DNA from: Rikenellaceae bacterium
Lineage (GTDB): Bacteria > Bacteroidota > Bacteroidia > Bacteroidales > Rikenellaceae
Length of the DNA: 64,000 nt
Direction: 5' to 3'
Assembly (NCBI GenBank): GCA_015059965.1
Contig: SUZM01000012.1
Location: forward strand, 1-64,000
The notes beneath the pieces are model-generated. The model saw nothing but the letters and a program-made list of their open reading frames with translations. It was not told the origin of the DNA and did not search any database. The first letter of the stretch is position 1. Each line of letters starts with the position of its first letter. Position numbers and translations under genes: made by a program. This document shows, one piece after another, positions 8,730 through 16,339 of the stretch.

Positions 8730-9878
8730 ATGAGGAATAGGATTACTATAATTTGTATGGCAATACTAATTATTGCCTCAACTGTTTCATATACACCAGA
8801 AATATTTGCCAATGATGCTATTTATGGAAGGTTAGGTCTTATTATAATGCTATCAGTTGTGACTCTTTTAGCATTTACTAATAACCTCAAAGAGTTAGTG
8901 CGTAATCGCTTTTTCAATAAAATACTATTTCCATTGATAGCCTTTTCGCTCATAATAACCACTTTTTATGCCATCGGCTTTAGCCGAGTAACAACTGCCG
9001 ATATAATGCAAATAGGTATAATATATGTGTCAATGTGGATAGGTCATGAACTTATTATTTCACAAAAGATCATTACCTCTTTGATTATCATGTATGCTAT
9101 ATTGGCTATATATCTCTGTTATGCATCTGCTTCTACCTATTTGGGAGTAATATCCATGGATGAAAATCTATACATGATTGAGGCAAAAAATCAGATAGGT
9201 GTAATAGCGGCCTATGCTGCTATATATATGGTATATATTGCTCAAACAACAAATAATAGAAAGTTGTCAATACTTACCTATGGTATTTGCATTATACTGA
9301 TAGCTCTTATGCTTATTATACGCTGTCGTACTGCACTTTTAGCATTTATTATTGGAGCTGGGTATATCGTATTTAAAATGTCTGACGCAAAACGACTTTT
9401 CGTATTGTCTTTAGTCGGATTCTTTGTTGTGTTAATATTCTCTGAACAGATATTTAGCACTCTACAAGATGCCTTCATTGGCGATAGAAATGTTAGCAAC
9501 CTTGATGAGGTGAGTTCAAATCGTTTGGAACGCAATGAACAAGGAGTATTGTATCTGCAAAATAACCTATTCGTTGGAGAGATGCAACATCATTCAGGCA
9601 TAGCAATAATCCATAATTATGTAATCAATAGATTGGTCAGGTATGGAATATGGGGATTGCCACTAATCTTCATATATTTTGTGATAGTCACAAAGGTGGT
9701 CAGACAAATACTGCTACCATTAAAACTTACATTTGCTGACATTGGTTATATTGGACTTATAATACCTCTTTTTTGTAGTTTATTAGAGCCCGATGCTCCA
9801 TTCGGACCAGGTACGGTTCAGGCATTCGCATACATCATGTTTGGATACTCAATTAAAAATTCAATAAATAAATTATAG
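8730..9878 (+). CDS. Wzy-like O-antigen/capsule polymerase
   Basis: This ~382-residue protein is almost entirely hydrophobic, with about ten predicted membrane helices and a larger polar loop around residues 245-300 that contains NRLERNEQG. The layout, with a long loop in the second half, matches O-antigen polymerase/ligase (Wzy/WaaL) proteins, which have little sequence conservation. Beside a Wzx-like flippase a Wzy function is the natural reading. I chose the ATG at 8730 (MRNRITI); the track start at 8721 is a TTG. The gene is strongly AT-rich. A WaaL-type ligase cannot be excluded. Confidence 0.72.
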   Translation: MRNRITIICMAILIIASTVSYTPEIFANDAIYGRLGLIIMLSVVTLLAFTNNLKELVRNRFFNKILFPLIAFSLIITTFYAIGFSRVTTADIMQIGIIYVSMWIGHELIISQKIITSLIIMYAILAIYLCYASASTYLGVISMDENLYMIEAKNQIGVIAAYAAIYMVYIAQTTNNRKLSILTYGICIILIALMLIIRCRTALLAFIIGAGYIVFKMSDAKRLFVLSLVGFFVVLIFSEQIFSTLQDAFIGDRNVSNLDEVSSNRLERNEQGVLYLQNNLFVGEMQHHSGIAIIHNYVINRLVRYGIWGLPLIFIYFVIVTKVVRQILLPLKLTFADIGYIGLIIPLFCSLLEPDAPFGPGTVQAFAYIMFGYSIKNSINKL

Positions 9879-9883
9879 AAGTA

Positions 9884-10981
9884 ATGAAAATAGTATTCTT
9901 AATTAATATACTTCGCCAAGCCCGATGTATAAGAAGGGTAGAGGATTTTATCGCGCATGGTTACAATGTAGAAGTTTGCGGTTTTGATAGAGAAGGAGAT
10001 AATAGGGCTCTGCCAAGTTTTAAGCATAAAATAATCGGACACATAAGTCGCACTACATCGTATTTCAAGCGTCTCCTTATGATGAAGAATGCCATTAAAG
10101 TAGAATTGGCAAAACATGATGGAGAAGTCGTTTATTACATATTCAGTTTAGATGTGGCTATTGCTTTCTTATTAGCTGGAGGGGTAAGAAGAGGATATAT
10201 GTATGAGGTGTCAGACTTAATGGAGTTGGAAGTTGGCAATAGGGTTGTCTCAATAGTTCTAACTTGGATAAATAAGTTTATTATTAAACATTCTATAGAA
10301 ACAGTTATAACATCGCCCGGATTTGAAGATTTTTTATTTCCGAACCAGAAACTCAACAACATAAGTATCGTTGCCAACAAACTAAATAAAAAGATATTAG
10401 ATCTACCAAAACCTCAAAATAGAATTTTTGACATTAATAACATAACTATTGGTTTTACTGGTGCAATAAGAAATGTTGCAATATATAACTTTATTGAGGT
10501 GGTTGGAGAGAGTTTTCCCAACATATCTCTTAAATTTCATGGGATATTTACTGATGACAAGGTATACTCTACTAAAATCCAAAATGCAATCGCAAAATAT
10601 GATAATGTAAGTTATCATGGCCCATTTAAAAATCCTAATGATTTCCCTGAGATATATTCTAATATAGACATGGTTTTATGTTTATATACTGCAAAAGGAA
10701 ACGACAAGGTATTAGAGCCAAATAAACTCTATGAAGCAATTTATTTTGAGAAACCAATTATTGTATCTAAAAACACATTTACAGGTGCGTATGTTGAAGA
10801 GCGACATATTGGTTACACTGTTAATGGCGAAGACAAGAAGTCTATTAAATTATTCTTGGAATCACTAAGGATGCATGGATACAATGAGCGAAAGAATAAT
10901 TGTGCAAAGATTCCCAAGAAAGACTTAATTGATGACACAACACCGTTATTTAATAAATTAGAATTGATCCTAAATAGTTAA
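9884..10981 (+). CDS. GT4-type glycosyltransferase
   Basis: This 365-residue protein looks like a GT-B fold glycosyltransferase. An N-terminal Rossmann-like start (MKIVFLINILRQARCIRRVE) is followed by a C-terminal half with IGFTGAIRN, VSYHGPF, then DMVLCLYTA and VLEPNKLYEAIYFEKPIIVS. The EPNKLYEAIYFEKP segment corresponds to the E(x7)E donor-binding region of family GT4. It would transfer an activated sugar to the growing lipid-linked repeat unit on the cytoplasmic side. Donor and acceptor cannot be inferred. It follows the polymerase gene by 5 bp and precedes the GT2 gene by 4 bp. Confidence 0.82.
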   Translation: MKIVFLINILRQARCIRRVEDFIAHGYNVEVCGFDREGDNRALPSFKHKIIGHISRTTSYFKRLLMMKNAIKVELAKHDGEVVYYIFSLDVAIAFLLAGGVRRGYMYEVSDLMELEVGNRVVSIVLTWINKFIIKHSIETVITSPGFEDFLFPNQKLNNISIVANKLNKKILDLPKPQNRIFDINNITIGFTGAIRNVAIYNFIEVVGESFPNISLKFHGIFTDDKVYSTKIQNAIAKYDNVSYHGPFKNPNDFPEIYSNIDMVLCLYTAKGNDKVLEPNKLYEAIYFEKPIIVSKNTFTGAYVEERHIGYTVNGEDKKSIKLFLESLRMHGYNERKNNCAKIPKKDLIDDTTPLFNKLELILNS

Positions 10982-10985
10982 TCTT

Positions 10986-11735
10986 ATGAATGAGTTGGTA
11001 TCTATTATCACACCTTGTTATAATGCTGAAGAGTATATTAGAGAAACAATTGAATCTGTTATCGCTCAGACATATTCTGATTGGGAGATGATTATAGTGG
11101 ACGATTGTTCAAAAGATAGCTCAGTGCAAATAATAAAGGAGTATATTTCAAAGGATTCTCGAATTAAATATTTCAAGACCGAAAGGCCATCTGGTAGTCC
11201 GACCTTACCCCGAAACATTGGTATTCAAAGCGCAAAAGGTCGATACATTGCTTTCTTGGATGCAGATGATATGTATTGTCCAAGCAAGTTAGAGAATCAA
11301 TTAAAATGCTTTGGCGATAATGTCGGTATAGTATTTTCTAATTATGAGAAGATGGAATTTGATGGTACTCGCAATAATCGCATCATTACAGCCCCTAGGG
11401 TTATCTCATATCAGAAATTACTACAAAGTGGATACATTGGCTGTGGTACAATGATGTATGACTCATCAAAAACAGGGTTGATGCAGTTTAGGGATGTCGG
11501 TCAAGAAGATTATGTGTTTGCTCTTAATGTCCTAAAAAAAGGATATATTGCAGTTAATACTAATACCGTTGAAGCTCTATATAGAATTGTGGGAAACTCT
11601 CGTTCAGCTCAAAAGATAGAAATGGCAAAACGCCAATGGAAAGTCTTGCGAGATATTGAGAAATTATCGTTTATTAAAGCGTCATATTATTTCTGCCATT
11701 ACGCAATAAAGGGAGTCTTGAAGTTTATTAAATAG
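10986..11735 (+). CDS. GT2 family glycosyltransferase
   Basis: This 249-residue protein is a family 2 glycosyltransferase of GT-A fold. The N-terminus has the usual VSIITPCYNAEEYI start, followed by VDDCSKDSS (nucleotide-binding aspartates), LPRNIGIQSAKG and FLDADDMY, whose DAD is the metal-binding DxD motif. QEDYVFALNVLKKG fits the catalytic-base ED region. It would add one sugar to the lipid-linked oligosaccharide. The length is normal for a single-domain bacterial GT2 and no transmembrane segment is evident. Confidence 0.9.
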   Translation: MNELVSIITPCYNAEEYIRETIESVIAQTYSDWEMIIVDDCSKDSSVQIIKEYISKDSRIKYFKTERPSGSPTLPRNIGIQSAKGRYIAFLDADDMYCPSKLENQLKCFGDNVGIVFSNYEKMEFDGTRNNRIITAPRVISYQKLLQSGYIGCGTMMYDSSKTGLMQFRDVGQEDYVFALNVLKKGYIAVNTNTVEALYRIVGNSRSAQKIEMAKRQWKVLRDIEKLSFIKASYYFCHYAIKGVLKFIK

Positions 11736-11744
11736 TATATTACA

Positions 11745-12851
11745 TTGAAGAGTAAAGTTATTTCTCTTTTGCGATTTTCAATTGAGGACAACAAACAAAC
11801 TTTAGGGCCGATAAAGCAAAAAGATTGGCAAGAGATATATAAATATGTCAAGCAACAAGGCGTACTGGCAATCGCTTGGGATGCGATTGCCAGACTTGCA
11901 AAAGAGGGTAAACTAACACCTGAGCAATTACCTAACCAAGCACTAAAGTTGCAGTGGGCGCTAAGTGCGGAGAGGATTAGGAATCGCTACAACAAACAGA
12001 GGCAACTTGCTGATAAATTGGCAGAAGCCTTTGCTGAAGATGGGATCAACACCAATGTGCTTAAGGGTTTCGCGATTAGTGGATACTACCCTATTCCTGA
12101 ATATCGTGAATGTGGCGACCTTGATTGTTTCCTCTCGACAACCCAAGAGGATGGCGAGTTTGTTTGTCGTTACGATGACGGCAATGAGATTGCAGTAAAG
12201 ATAGGGGCAAAGGTTGAGATTGGGTTCTACAAGCACTCACACATCAAATACAAGGGTTTGATAGTCGAGAATCACGCATTCTGCACTGCTATTCGTGGCA
12301 GTCGTGACCGCAAGGCGTTGGAGAGACATCTACAACATCTTCTTGCCACGAGGCCATCTACACCTATAGATGGGACACATCTTCTGCGTCCGTGTGCCGA
12401 TTTCAATGCCTTGTTTTTGGCGGCTCATAGCTTCGGGCATTTCCTCACCGAAGGCGTCAAGTTGCGACACATCCTCGACTGGGCATTGTTCCTAAATGCC
12501 GAGCAGGAAAACATTGACTGGAAGAGTTTCTATGAGTGGTGTAACAGAATGCACTATACAAAGTTTGTGGATACTCTAACTGCCATATCTACAGAGTACT
12601 TTGGCCTTGAGGTAAAGAATACTTTGATTCACACGCAGAGTGATTTGCGTGATAAGGTATTGGAAGATGTGTTGTTTGGTGAACGGTCGATACACAACAC
12701 AAGCGCATCGAAGTTTAAGAAGCGTTTGATGATTATTCGCAATAGGTTGTTTGGAGGTTGGAAGTATAGAGAAGTATACGAAAAATCTGCTGTCATTGAT
12801 ACTGTGCAGATGGTATTGGCATTTTTTATTGAACGCAAACCAAAATTATAA
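11745..12851 (+). CDS. NTP_transf_5-type putative nucleotidyltransferase
   Basis: This 368-residue protein resembles the uncharacterised nucleotidyltransferase family NTP_transf_5. Conserved stretches are LKGFAISGYYPIPEYRECGDLDCF, a minimal nucleotidyltransferase-like signature with the acidic pair in GDLDCF, and a later LRPCADFNALFLAAHSFGHFLTEGVKLRHILDWALF that forms the helical half. Members often sit in O-antigen or capsule clusters, without an established reaction. It begins with TTG, since no ATG lies near the 5' end and the frame opens just after the GT2 stop. Composition is closer to the core genome than the glycosyltransferases before it. It is the last intact gene of the locus. Confidence 0.72.
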   Translation: MKSKVISLLRFSIEDNKQTLGPIKQKDWQEIYKYVKQQGVLAIAWDAIARLAKEGKLTPEQLPNQALKLQWALSAERIRNRYNKQRQLADKLAEAFAEDGINTNVLKGFAISGYYPIPEYRECGDLDCFLSTTQEDGEFVCRYDDGNEIAVKIGAKVEIGFYKHSHIKYKGLIVENHAFCTAIRGSRDRKALERHLQHLLATRPSTPIDGTHLLRPCADFNALFLAAHSFGHFLTEGVKLRHILDWALFLNAEQENIDWKSFYEWCNRMHYTKFVDTLTAISTEYFGLEVKNTLIHTQSDLRDKVLEDVLFGERSIHNTSASKFKKRLMIIRNRLFGGWKYREVYEKSAVIDTVQMVLAFFIERKPKL

Positions 12852-12970
12852 ATTATTGTCATCTGACAAAAGTTGTGGTAGCTGTAAAGAGATTGCTCGA
12901 CAGCTGTTAGGCTGCTGAATACATCTTATAATATCACCGAAAATTTTATCGGACAGTAATAATAAATATT

Positions 12971-13120
12971 ATGAAAGGTATCATACTCGCTGGGGGGGGG
13001 CGGAACGAGGCCCTATCTGATTACCAGGAGATAGTGAGCAAGCAACTGTTGTCCGTCTATGACAAGCCGATGATATATTATCCCATTTCGGCGTTGATAG
13101 GTTGTTGTATCGATCTATAA
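12971..13120 (+). pseudogene. rmlA (glucose-1-phosphate thymidylyltransferase) 5' remnant
   Basis: Translation from the ATG gives MKGIILAGG, then an out-of-frame stretch, then [21 protein letters not shown] before unrelated sequence and a stop. These are the first ~45 residues of glucose-1-phosphate thymidylyltransferase (dTDP-sugar synthesis). The expected GSGTRLYPIT segment is scrambled: a run of nine or so G bases precedes cggaacgagg, and shifting the frame restores GTR-Y--ITR for a few codons. So it carries compensating frameshifts and loses everything after residue ~45. It is too short for the ORF track. It is probably what is left of a dTDP-sugar gene at the old end of the polysaccharide locus. 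A long 119-bp leader precedes it. Confidence 0.82.
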
Positions 13121-13147
13121 ATCTGAGAGTTGTTGTAATAATAAAAT

Positions 13148-13180
13148 GGGGGAGTTATTCTTTTGTAACTCCCTCATTTT
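13148..13180 (+). terminator. rho-independent terminator after the polysaccharide locus
   Basis: Perfect 8-bp stem GGGAGTTA/TAACTCCC (13150-13157 with 13166-13173), extendable by two pairs, with an 8-base loop and then TCATTTT. It lies just after the rmlA remnant and likely ends the plus-strand transcript. Confidence 0.75.
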
Positions 13181-13303
13181 CTGCAGAAGGAAGGATTGGC
13201 TACTCCGCAGACTGAAGTCTGCTCTGCTACGCCTTTCCCCTCCGCTTGCCGCGGAGGCCCTTGCAAAAAAACACGATTCGAAGCGACTCCCTTCGGGTGT
13301 ACA

Positions 13304-13356
13304 TTTTATTCTGCAGCCACCATTCGAATAAACTCGGTGGTGGCTGTAGAATAAAA
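13304..13356. repeat. long inverted repeat, possible bidirectional terminator
   Basis: Arms TTTTATTCTGCAGCCACC (13304-13321) and GGTGGCTGTAGAATAAAA (13339-13356) pair over 18 bp with one G-T wobble. T-rich flanks on both outer sides would give a U-tract in either direction. Confidence 0.7.
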
Positions 13357-13402
13357 AACTTCTGCCTTTCAGCATAAGTCGCTTCGGAAATTGTGTTCCT
13401 TT

Positions 13403-13425
13403 TTGCGGAGAGAAGGGGATTCGAA
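13403..13425. repeat. 23-bp copy of the tRNA-Ser 3' end (att-like, distal)
   Basis: The sequence ttgcggagagaaggggattcgaa is identical to 13656-13678, which is the 3' end of tRNA-Ser plus 3 downstream bases. Identity stops at both ends of this block. Duplication of a tRNA 3' end is the usual trace of site-specific integration. Confidence 0.7.
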
Positions 13426-13618
13426 GCGTAGGGCTTTAGCCCAAGCTCGCGGGGATGCCATATTGGCGCCGGACTTTAGTCCGAGCCATCAAATCCACTA
13501 TCCCCGCAACCCCTATTTGAGAGAATCACCTCTCTTGGCCAAAGGGCAGGCCGGCATCGCCGGTTATTGTTTTGGTTTATGGCAGCTGGAGCTTGCTCAA
13601 CGCATGCCATAAAGCAAA

Positions 13619-13646
13619 ACAGGTGACTGATATTTTCAGTCACCTG
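13619..13646 (-). terminator. terminator of tRNA-Ser
   Basis: A perfect stem AGGTGACTGA/TCAGTCACCT (13621-13630 with 13636-13645), with one further C-G pair, has a 5-base loop. Read on the minus strand it is followed by TTTTGCTTT and lies just after the tRNA 3' end. Confidence 0.8.
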
Positions 13647-13655
13647 CCCTTGGTC

Positions 13656-13678
13656 TTGCGGAGAGAAGGGGATTCGAA
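13656..13678. repeat. 23-bp direct repeat within tRNA-Ser 3' end (att-like, proximal)
   Basis: Partner of 13403-13425, 253 bp away. It covers the T-loop, the 3' T-stem strand, the acceptor 3' strand and the discriminator base of tRNA-Ser. Confidence 0.7.
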
Positions 13679-13746
13679 CCCCTGAAACGCTTTTGACGTT
13701 TACTCGCTTTCCAGGCGGGCCAGTTCAACCACTCCTGCACCTCTCC
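13659..13746 (-). tRNA. tRNA-Ser(GGA)
   Basis: The minus strand folds as a class II tRNA. The acceptor GGAGAGG pairs with TCTCTCC, the discriminator is G, and the anticodon loop CTGGAAA gives anticodon GGA (serine, UCC/UCU). A long variable arm AAACGTCAAAAGCGTTT and a T-arm AGGGG-TTCGAAT-CCCCT follow. CCA is not encoded. The gene has its own -7 box upstream and a hairpin terminator downstream. Its 3' end is duplicated 253 bp away, next to the decayed end of the polysaccharide locus. Confidence 0.95.
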
Positions 13747-13761
13747 TTAGGTTTCAGCGCA

Positions 13762-13769
13762 CAAAGATA
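13762..13769 (-). promoter_or_regulatory. -7 box for tRNA-Ser
   Basis: Minus strand TATCTTTG matches the Bacteroidota TAnnTTTG box, 16 bases before the tRNA 5' end. The adjacent 13775-13808 stretch is a run of AATTCAAAATTC-like repeats. Confidence 0.7.
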
Positions 13770-13884
13770 CAAATAAATTCAAAATTCAGAATTCAAAATT
13801 CAAAATTTTTTCATCGTCTGCCATAAAATCCCGATTTCCCTTGCTTTTGTGGGCTTGTGCCTTTAGTTTGTTCGCTCAATTCCA

Positions 13885-13930
13885 AAGGTAAGAATCACCC
13901 CTGCCCATAAGCTCTTCGGCAGGGGTGACG
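13885..13930 (-). terminator. candidate terminator of the blaI-M56 operon
   Basis: The 11-bp perfect stem TCACCCCTGCC/GGCAGGGGTGA (13895-13905 with 13918-13928) lies 66 bp past the M56 stop. On the minus strand it is followed by TTCTTACCTTT, a weak T-tract. Confidence 0.55.
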
Positions 13931-13993
13931 AGGCGAAAGTCAGCCCTTTCGGCTTCTCATTCCCAATCCGCGCAGATCGCTCATTTCCTGGGG

Positions 13994-15682
13994 CTATTCG
14001 CGCGGGGTTATTTCATTCACGCGCAGGGGAATGGCTTTCTGAATAAACTCTTTTTGCCAGCGGTTTAGTTCGCTTAAGGAGCATTGGAAGCTGCGCTGAG
14101 CCAACTCTTCCCGCAACTCACCGTAGGCCTCTCGGATCACCTCCTCCACCTCATGGTGCTCTTTTGATGCGGTTTTGCGGTCTGTTCCGATGCTGATCAC
14201 CCCGTTGCTTACGGGATAGTGGCGCTCATATCCTGCCTCTGTGTCGGTCGGGATGGTCTGCCAGGTAAAGTCGGAGTAGTGGTCGTTTATCGTCTTTCGT
14301 CCGCTTGGGGTGTGTCTGCTGTTGTCGATAAATTCTTTGATGATCTGCTTCAACTCCTCTCTCTTGACTATGCCCATGTCGCCATCGGCCCTGCGTGTCA
14401 ATATTTTCCCTTGCGCATTGATAAGGATCGGCAGCAGGTTGCGCTCCGAGAGCCGAATCTCGGTGACCGTTGCAGCTTTGAGGCTATCTTCAGCATGGTT
14501 TTGCCTCTCGCTTATGGCCTCTTCCGGGGCTGCATATACGATTCGGTAGATTCCGGCCACCCGTGCAGCCTCTTTGATGTCGTGAATTTGGCCCATTTCA
14601 CACTCAGCCTCGGCCTGAATGTTGAGGGTTGAGGTTGCTCCATACGTTTCGCTTATCTTGCAGAGCTCTTCACGAAATTCCTCGAGGTTCATTTTACGAC
14701 CGTTCAGTCGGATTTCACCCTCTTTTGTGATCTCCACGGTGCAGGTCTCTTTCTTGGACCGCTCTTCGGTAGGAGCCGATATTGTCGTCTTTTGATCGTG
14801 TTGCCCCTTGGCACGCACGGCGCCGAACCCAAGAATCATTGCAGTGACGAGGGGTATTGCGGTGCATAACCGCATCAGGGATCTTCTCCCTGTACTCTTT
14901 GCTGTCATCATCATAAATCGTTTTTTTGAGGTTTTGCTTTTCAACCCGCAGACTATATCCGGATTATAGCCGAAGAGTTGTTGAAAAATGAGTTTGCGGT
15001 ATTCGTGTGGGTTGTATCCCTGCTTTAACACTTCGCGATCGGCCTCCCACTCCTGCACCTCGATCAACGCCGAGCTCATGGCCCTTAGGAGGGGGTTGAA
15101 CCAGAATAGGGCGCCTAGTACCTCCATGGTAAGGCGTTCAGCCGTGTGGTGATGGCGGACGTGGCAAACTTCGTGTGCGATGATCTGCTCTCGTTCGTGT
15201 GGCCGATATTGGTAATTCATGAAAATGGTTCGCCAGAACGAGAAGGGTTCCTTCACCTCTTCGCTTTCGGCCAGAGTATAGCTCTTGCAATCGGTCAGTT
15301 TTGCCCTCTTTCGCAGCCGCCGAATTCTCATCGATCGGTAGGCTATGCTCGTAAGATGTCCCGTCGCCACGATCGTGTAGAGGATGCCTGCTCCGCGATT
15401 GATTCTTTCCAGCCATCCTCCTGGTTCTGCTCCTGCCGTGCTCTCCGTGGCCTTCTGTGGCGGTGTGAGCTCTTCGTAGAGCGACACCGAAACGATCTTT
15501 TCGTCGTTTTCTACTGCCGGATAGATCGGTAGTTGCAGGTGTGGAATTCCTACGGCGAGTATAGCTCCTGTAATCAGGTATACTCGCGCGGCTCGGTGTG
15601 GTATGCGCCCTTCCAAAAGATATTTATAGAGCGCGTAGAATCCGGCACTGCACAGCAGTTGTTCGATCACTTGGGTCCACAT
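13994..15682 (-). CDS. M56 (BlaR1-like) metallopeptidase with ExbD-like C-terminal region
   Basis: This 562-residue protein begins with membrane helices near residues 1-23, 32-50 and 97-116. An M56 zinc protease core follows: HEVCH at 170-174 gives the HExxH zinc site and EWEAD at 211-215 the third ligand. A further helix lies near 272-290. The C-terminal half is unusual. Residues ~315-385 (VEITKEGEIRLNGRKM...) look like an ExbD/TolR periplasmic domain, and ~410-562 (LPILINAQGKIL..., then AYGELREELAQRSF) match the C-terminal part of Bacteroidota ExbD proteins. M56 proteins paired with BlaI sense an envelope signal and cleave the repressor; here the sensor may be ExbD-like and couple to envelope stress or a proton channel (inference). 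It follows blaI by 12 bp. Confidence 0.82.
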   Translation of the reverse strand: MWTQVIEQLLCSAGFYALYKYLLEGRIPHRAARVYLITGAILAVGIPHLQLPIYPAVENDEKIVSVSLYEELTPPQKATESTAGAEPGGWLERINRGAGILYTIVATGHLTSIAYRSMRIRRLRKRAKLTDCKSYTLAESEEVKEPFSFWRTIFMNYQYRPHEREQIIAHEVCHVRHHHTAERLTMEVLGALFWFNPLLRAMSSALIEVQEWEADREVLKQGYNPHEYRKLIFQQLFGYNPDIVCGLKSKTSKKRFMMMTAKSTGRRSLMRLCTAIPLVTAMILGFGAVRAKGQHDQKTTISAPTEERSKKETCTVEITKEGEIRLNGRKMNLEEFREELCKISETYGATSTLNIQAEAECEMGQIHDIKEAARVAGIYRIVYAAPEEAISERQNHAEDSLKAATVTEIRLSERNLLPILINAQGKILTRRADGDMGIVKREELKQIIKEFIDNSRHTPSGRKTINDHYSDFTWQTIPTDTEAGYERHYPVSNGVISIGTDRKTASKEHHEVEEVIREAYGELREELAQRSFQCSLSELNRWQKEFIQKAIPLRVNEITPRE

Positions 15683-15694
15683 AATGGTTTCGTT

Positions 15695-16087
15695 TTATCG
15701 CTCTTCCTCTTCGCGCTTCAGCAGTTGCATGATCTCATCGGCCTCCTCCAGCGATATCTTCTTGTTTGATGAAAGGAATGAGACCAATCGACTTGCCGAG
15801 CCGCCGAAAAAGTTGTTTAGCACGGAGGTCATAAATCCCCGGGTGTAGCTCTCGCGGTCGGTCGTGGGGTAGTATTTGTGGCTCTTGCCGTAACTCTCGT
15901 GTCCCACAAATCCCTTCTTCTCCAAGATTCTGACCACAGTCGATACGGTGTTGTAGGCCGGTTTGGGTTCGGGTAAACGATTCAAAATATCGTTTACGAA
16001 GCATGCCTTGTTCTCCCAGAGAATCTGCATGATCTCCAGTTCGGCTCGCGTGAGCTCCTGAGAGCGGGGTTTCAGTCGTTCTGCCAT
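15695..16087 (-). CDS. BlaI/MecI-family transcriptional repressor
   Basis: This ~130-residue winged-helix repressor is of the BlaI/MecI/CopY family. LTRAELEIMQILWENKACFVNDIL is the recognisable start, and YNTVSTVVRILEKKGFV is the recognition-helix region. The C-terminal dimerisation helices contain the region cleaved by M56 partners. I chose the ATG at 16087 (MAERLKPRS); the track start at 16096 is a TTG three codons upstream. It is the first gene of a two-gene operon with the M56 protease. Two dyad operators overlap its promoter, so it is probably autoregulated. No beta-lactamase gene is nearby, so the regulon is unknown. Confidence 0.92.
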   Translation of the reverse strand: MAERLKPRSQELTRAELEIMQILWENKACFVNDILNRLPEPKPAYNTVSTVVRILEKKGFVGHESYGKSHKYYPTTDRESYTRGFMTSVLNNFFGGSASRLVSFLSSNKKISLEEADEIMQLLKREEEER

Positions 16088-16160
16088 AGGTTTCAATTTT
16101 GGGGTCTCCTCTTCTGAGGGTTCTCTTTCGTATCCTTGTGGATCAACTCATTTCTCGCCA

Positions 16161-16168
16161 CAAAGATA
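16161..16168 (-). promoter_or_regulatory. -7 box of blaI-M56 operon
   Basis: Minus strand TATCTTTG matches TAnnTTTG. A TTG lies about 20 bases upstream at the expected -33 position. The box directly abuts the first BlaI-type operator. Confidence 0.72.
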
Positions 16169-16205
16169 TAACTATTTTTTTAGTTAAACAACTATTTTTA
16201 TAGTT
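16169..16205. promoter_or_regulatory. two BlaI-type operator dyads
   Basis: Dyad 1 is TAACTA-6-TAGTTA (16169-16186). Dyad 2 is AACTA-6-TAGTT (16190-16205). Their centres are about 20 bp apart, on the same helix face. Both lie between the -7 and -33 region of the blaI promoter, as expected for autorepression by two BlaI dimers. Confidence 0.75.
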
Positions 16206-16339
16206 ATTTCGGGATTTTATTTTGCGGAAGGGGAGTGATGAAGGGGTAAATCTGTAGCTAATGTGCTGATTGATAGAAAGGAATATAGCCTTTAATTTTT
16301 TATGCCCAATGTGTGATATTCAAGGAGCGCAGCGACAAG

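Larger units (their letters stand above)
13181..13655. other. noncoding stretch packed with small palindromes
   Basis: No convincing gene is seen here. The stretch contains a series of separate hairpins: GCAGACT-AGTCTGC (13207-13222), CCTCCGC-GCGGAGG (13239-13257), a long ~18-bp one (13304-13356), GGGCTTTAGCCC (13431-13442), CGGACTTTAGTCCG (13471-13484), CCGGC-GCCGG (about 13550-13563), TTTATGGCA-TGCCATAAA (13576-13613) and the tRNA terminator. The short track ORFs here are broken by these palindromes and do not look like proteins. It lies between a truncated gene and a tRNA gene and looks like scrambled remnant DNA. Confidence 0.6.

Noticed and set aside
13994-16096. Beta-lactam resistance module
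   Set aside because: BlaI and an M56 protein are present, but there is no penicillin-binding sensor domain and no beta-lactamase nearby.
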